Position numbers and translations under genes: made by a program. A stretch of 13,789 nt of DNA from Deltaproteobacteria bacterium (lineage in GTDB: Bacteria; Desulfobacterota; DSM-4660; Desulfatiglandales; HGW-15), in contig JAGVAP010000078.1 in the NCBI GenBank assembly GCA_020060215.1, forward strand, positions 1 through 13,789. Direction: 5' to 3'. The notes below the pieces were generated by a model. The model worked only from the letters and a program-made list of their open reading frames with translations, ran no database searches and was not told the origin of the DNA. Shown one piece after another: positions 13,650 through 13,789 of the stretch (the first letter of the stretch is position 1; every line of letters begins with the position of its first letter).

Positions 13650-13663
13650 ACCAAGCGCTTGGT
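13650..13663. promoter_or_regulatory. Predicted TetR operator 2
   Basis: ACCAAGCGCTTGGT is a perfect 14-bp palindrome, 57 nt after the regulator stop. CTTTGA before it and TCAAAG after it partly extend the symmetry. It matches operator 1 in 13 of 14 bases. It probably controls a gene or operon beyond the right edge. Confidence 0.75.
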
Positions 13664-13732
13664 CAAAGCTGAGAAGAGGTTAAGCGTAAGGTTGAGGCTG
13701 TCGAAAAAGGTTCCAATTCCCTTATTTCCCCG

Positions 13733-13760
13733 TTGTCATAAAATGCATCTGTGATAGATT
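13733..13760 (+). promoter_or_regulatory. Weak candidate promoter for an off-window gene
   Basis: TTGTCA (13733-13738) and TAGATT (13755-13760) are separated by 16 nt, matching the sigma-70 boxes at five and four positions. In AT-richer DNA such matches arise by chance. It lies 69 nt after operator 2, too far for simple occlusion. Confidence 0.25.
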
Positions 13761-13789
13761 GCGCCTGTAACAAACATCCCGGTCGGACG

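Overview
The window is a GC-rich stretch of bacterial chromosome holding most of a division and cell wall (dcw) cluster on the plus strand: murD, ftsW, murG, murC, murB, ftsQ, ftsA and ftsZ. A radical SAM gene that appears to belong to the same transcription unit follows. Gene order, the protein sequences and the kind of intergenic repeats suggest a Desulfobacterota (deltaproteobacterial) genome, possibly of the sulfate-reducing or syntrophic groups. That is inference from pattern, not a database match. No ddl lies between murB and ftsQ, and the upstream half of the cluster (mraZ to mraY) would be left of the window.

The dcw genes (390-10090) act in one process. MurD and MurC add D-Glu and L-Ala to the UDP-MurNAc peptide, MurB makes UDP-MurNAc, MurG makes lipid II, and FtsW polymerises lipid II at the septum. 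FtsQ recruits divisome partners, FtsA tethers FtsZ to the membrane, and FtsZ forms the Z-ring. Most junctions overlap or leave only a few bases: murD/ftsW overlap by 14 nt, murG/murC by 4 nt, and murB/ftsQ and ftsQ/ftsA are 3 nt apart. This implies co-transcription and translational coupling.

Three junctions break that packing: before murD (1-389), ftsW-murG (2845-3184) and murC-murB (5683-5829). Each is filled with short degenerate tandem repeats, mostly of 7-nt period with a different heptamer at each site, plus REP-like palindromes. One REP-like 21-mer between ftsW and murG recurs in opposite orientation after the radical SAM gene with a single mismatch. The repeats run right up to murG and murB and seem to have replaced their normal translation starts.

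From 11862 the content changes. A PaaI-type hotdog thioesterase gene lies on the minus strand (12129-12554). After a 460-nt spacer comes a TetR-family regulator on the plus strand (13015-13593). The regulator has a near-consensus sigma-70 promoter with a 14-bp palindromic operator at the predicted transcription start, and an identical-class perfect palindrome lies 57 bp after its stop codon. The two sites suggest autoregulation plus control of a neighbour beyond the right edge, plausibly acyl-CoA or fatty/aromatic acid metabolism. The start of the regulator gene is odd: the only ATG with a good ribosome binding site is out of frame with the DNA-binding domain.

I see no rRNA, tRNA, CRISPR array, intact insertion sequence, prophage or clearly new defence or biosynthetic system. 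The most notable things are the repeat-filled spacers inside an essential operon and the TetR control region.
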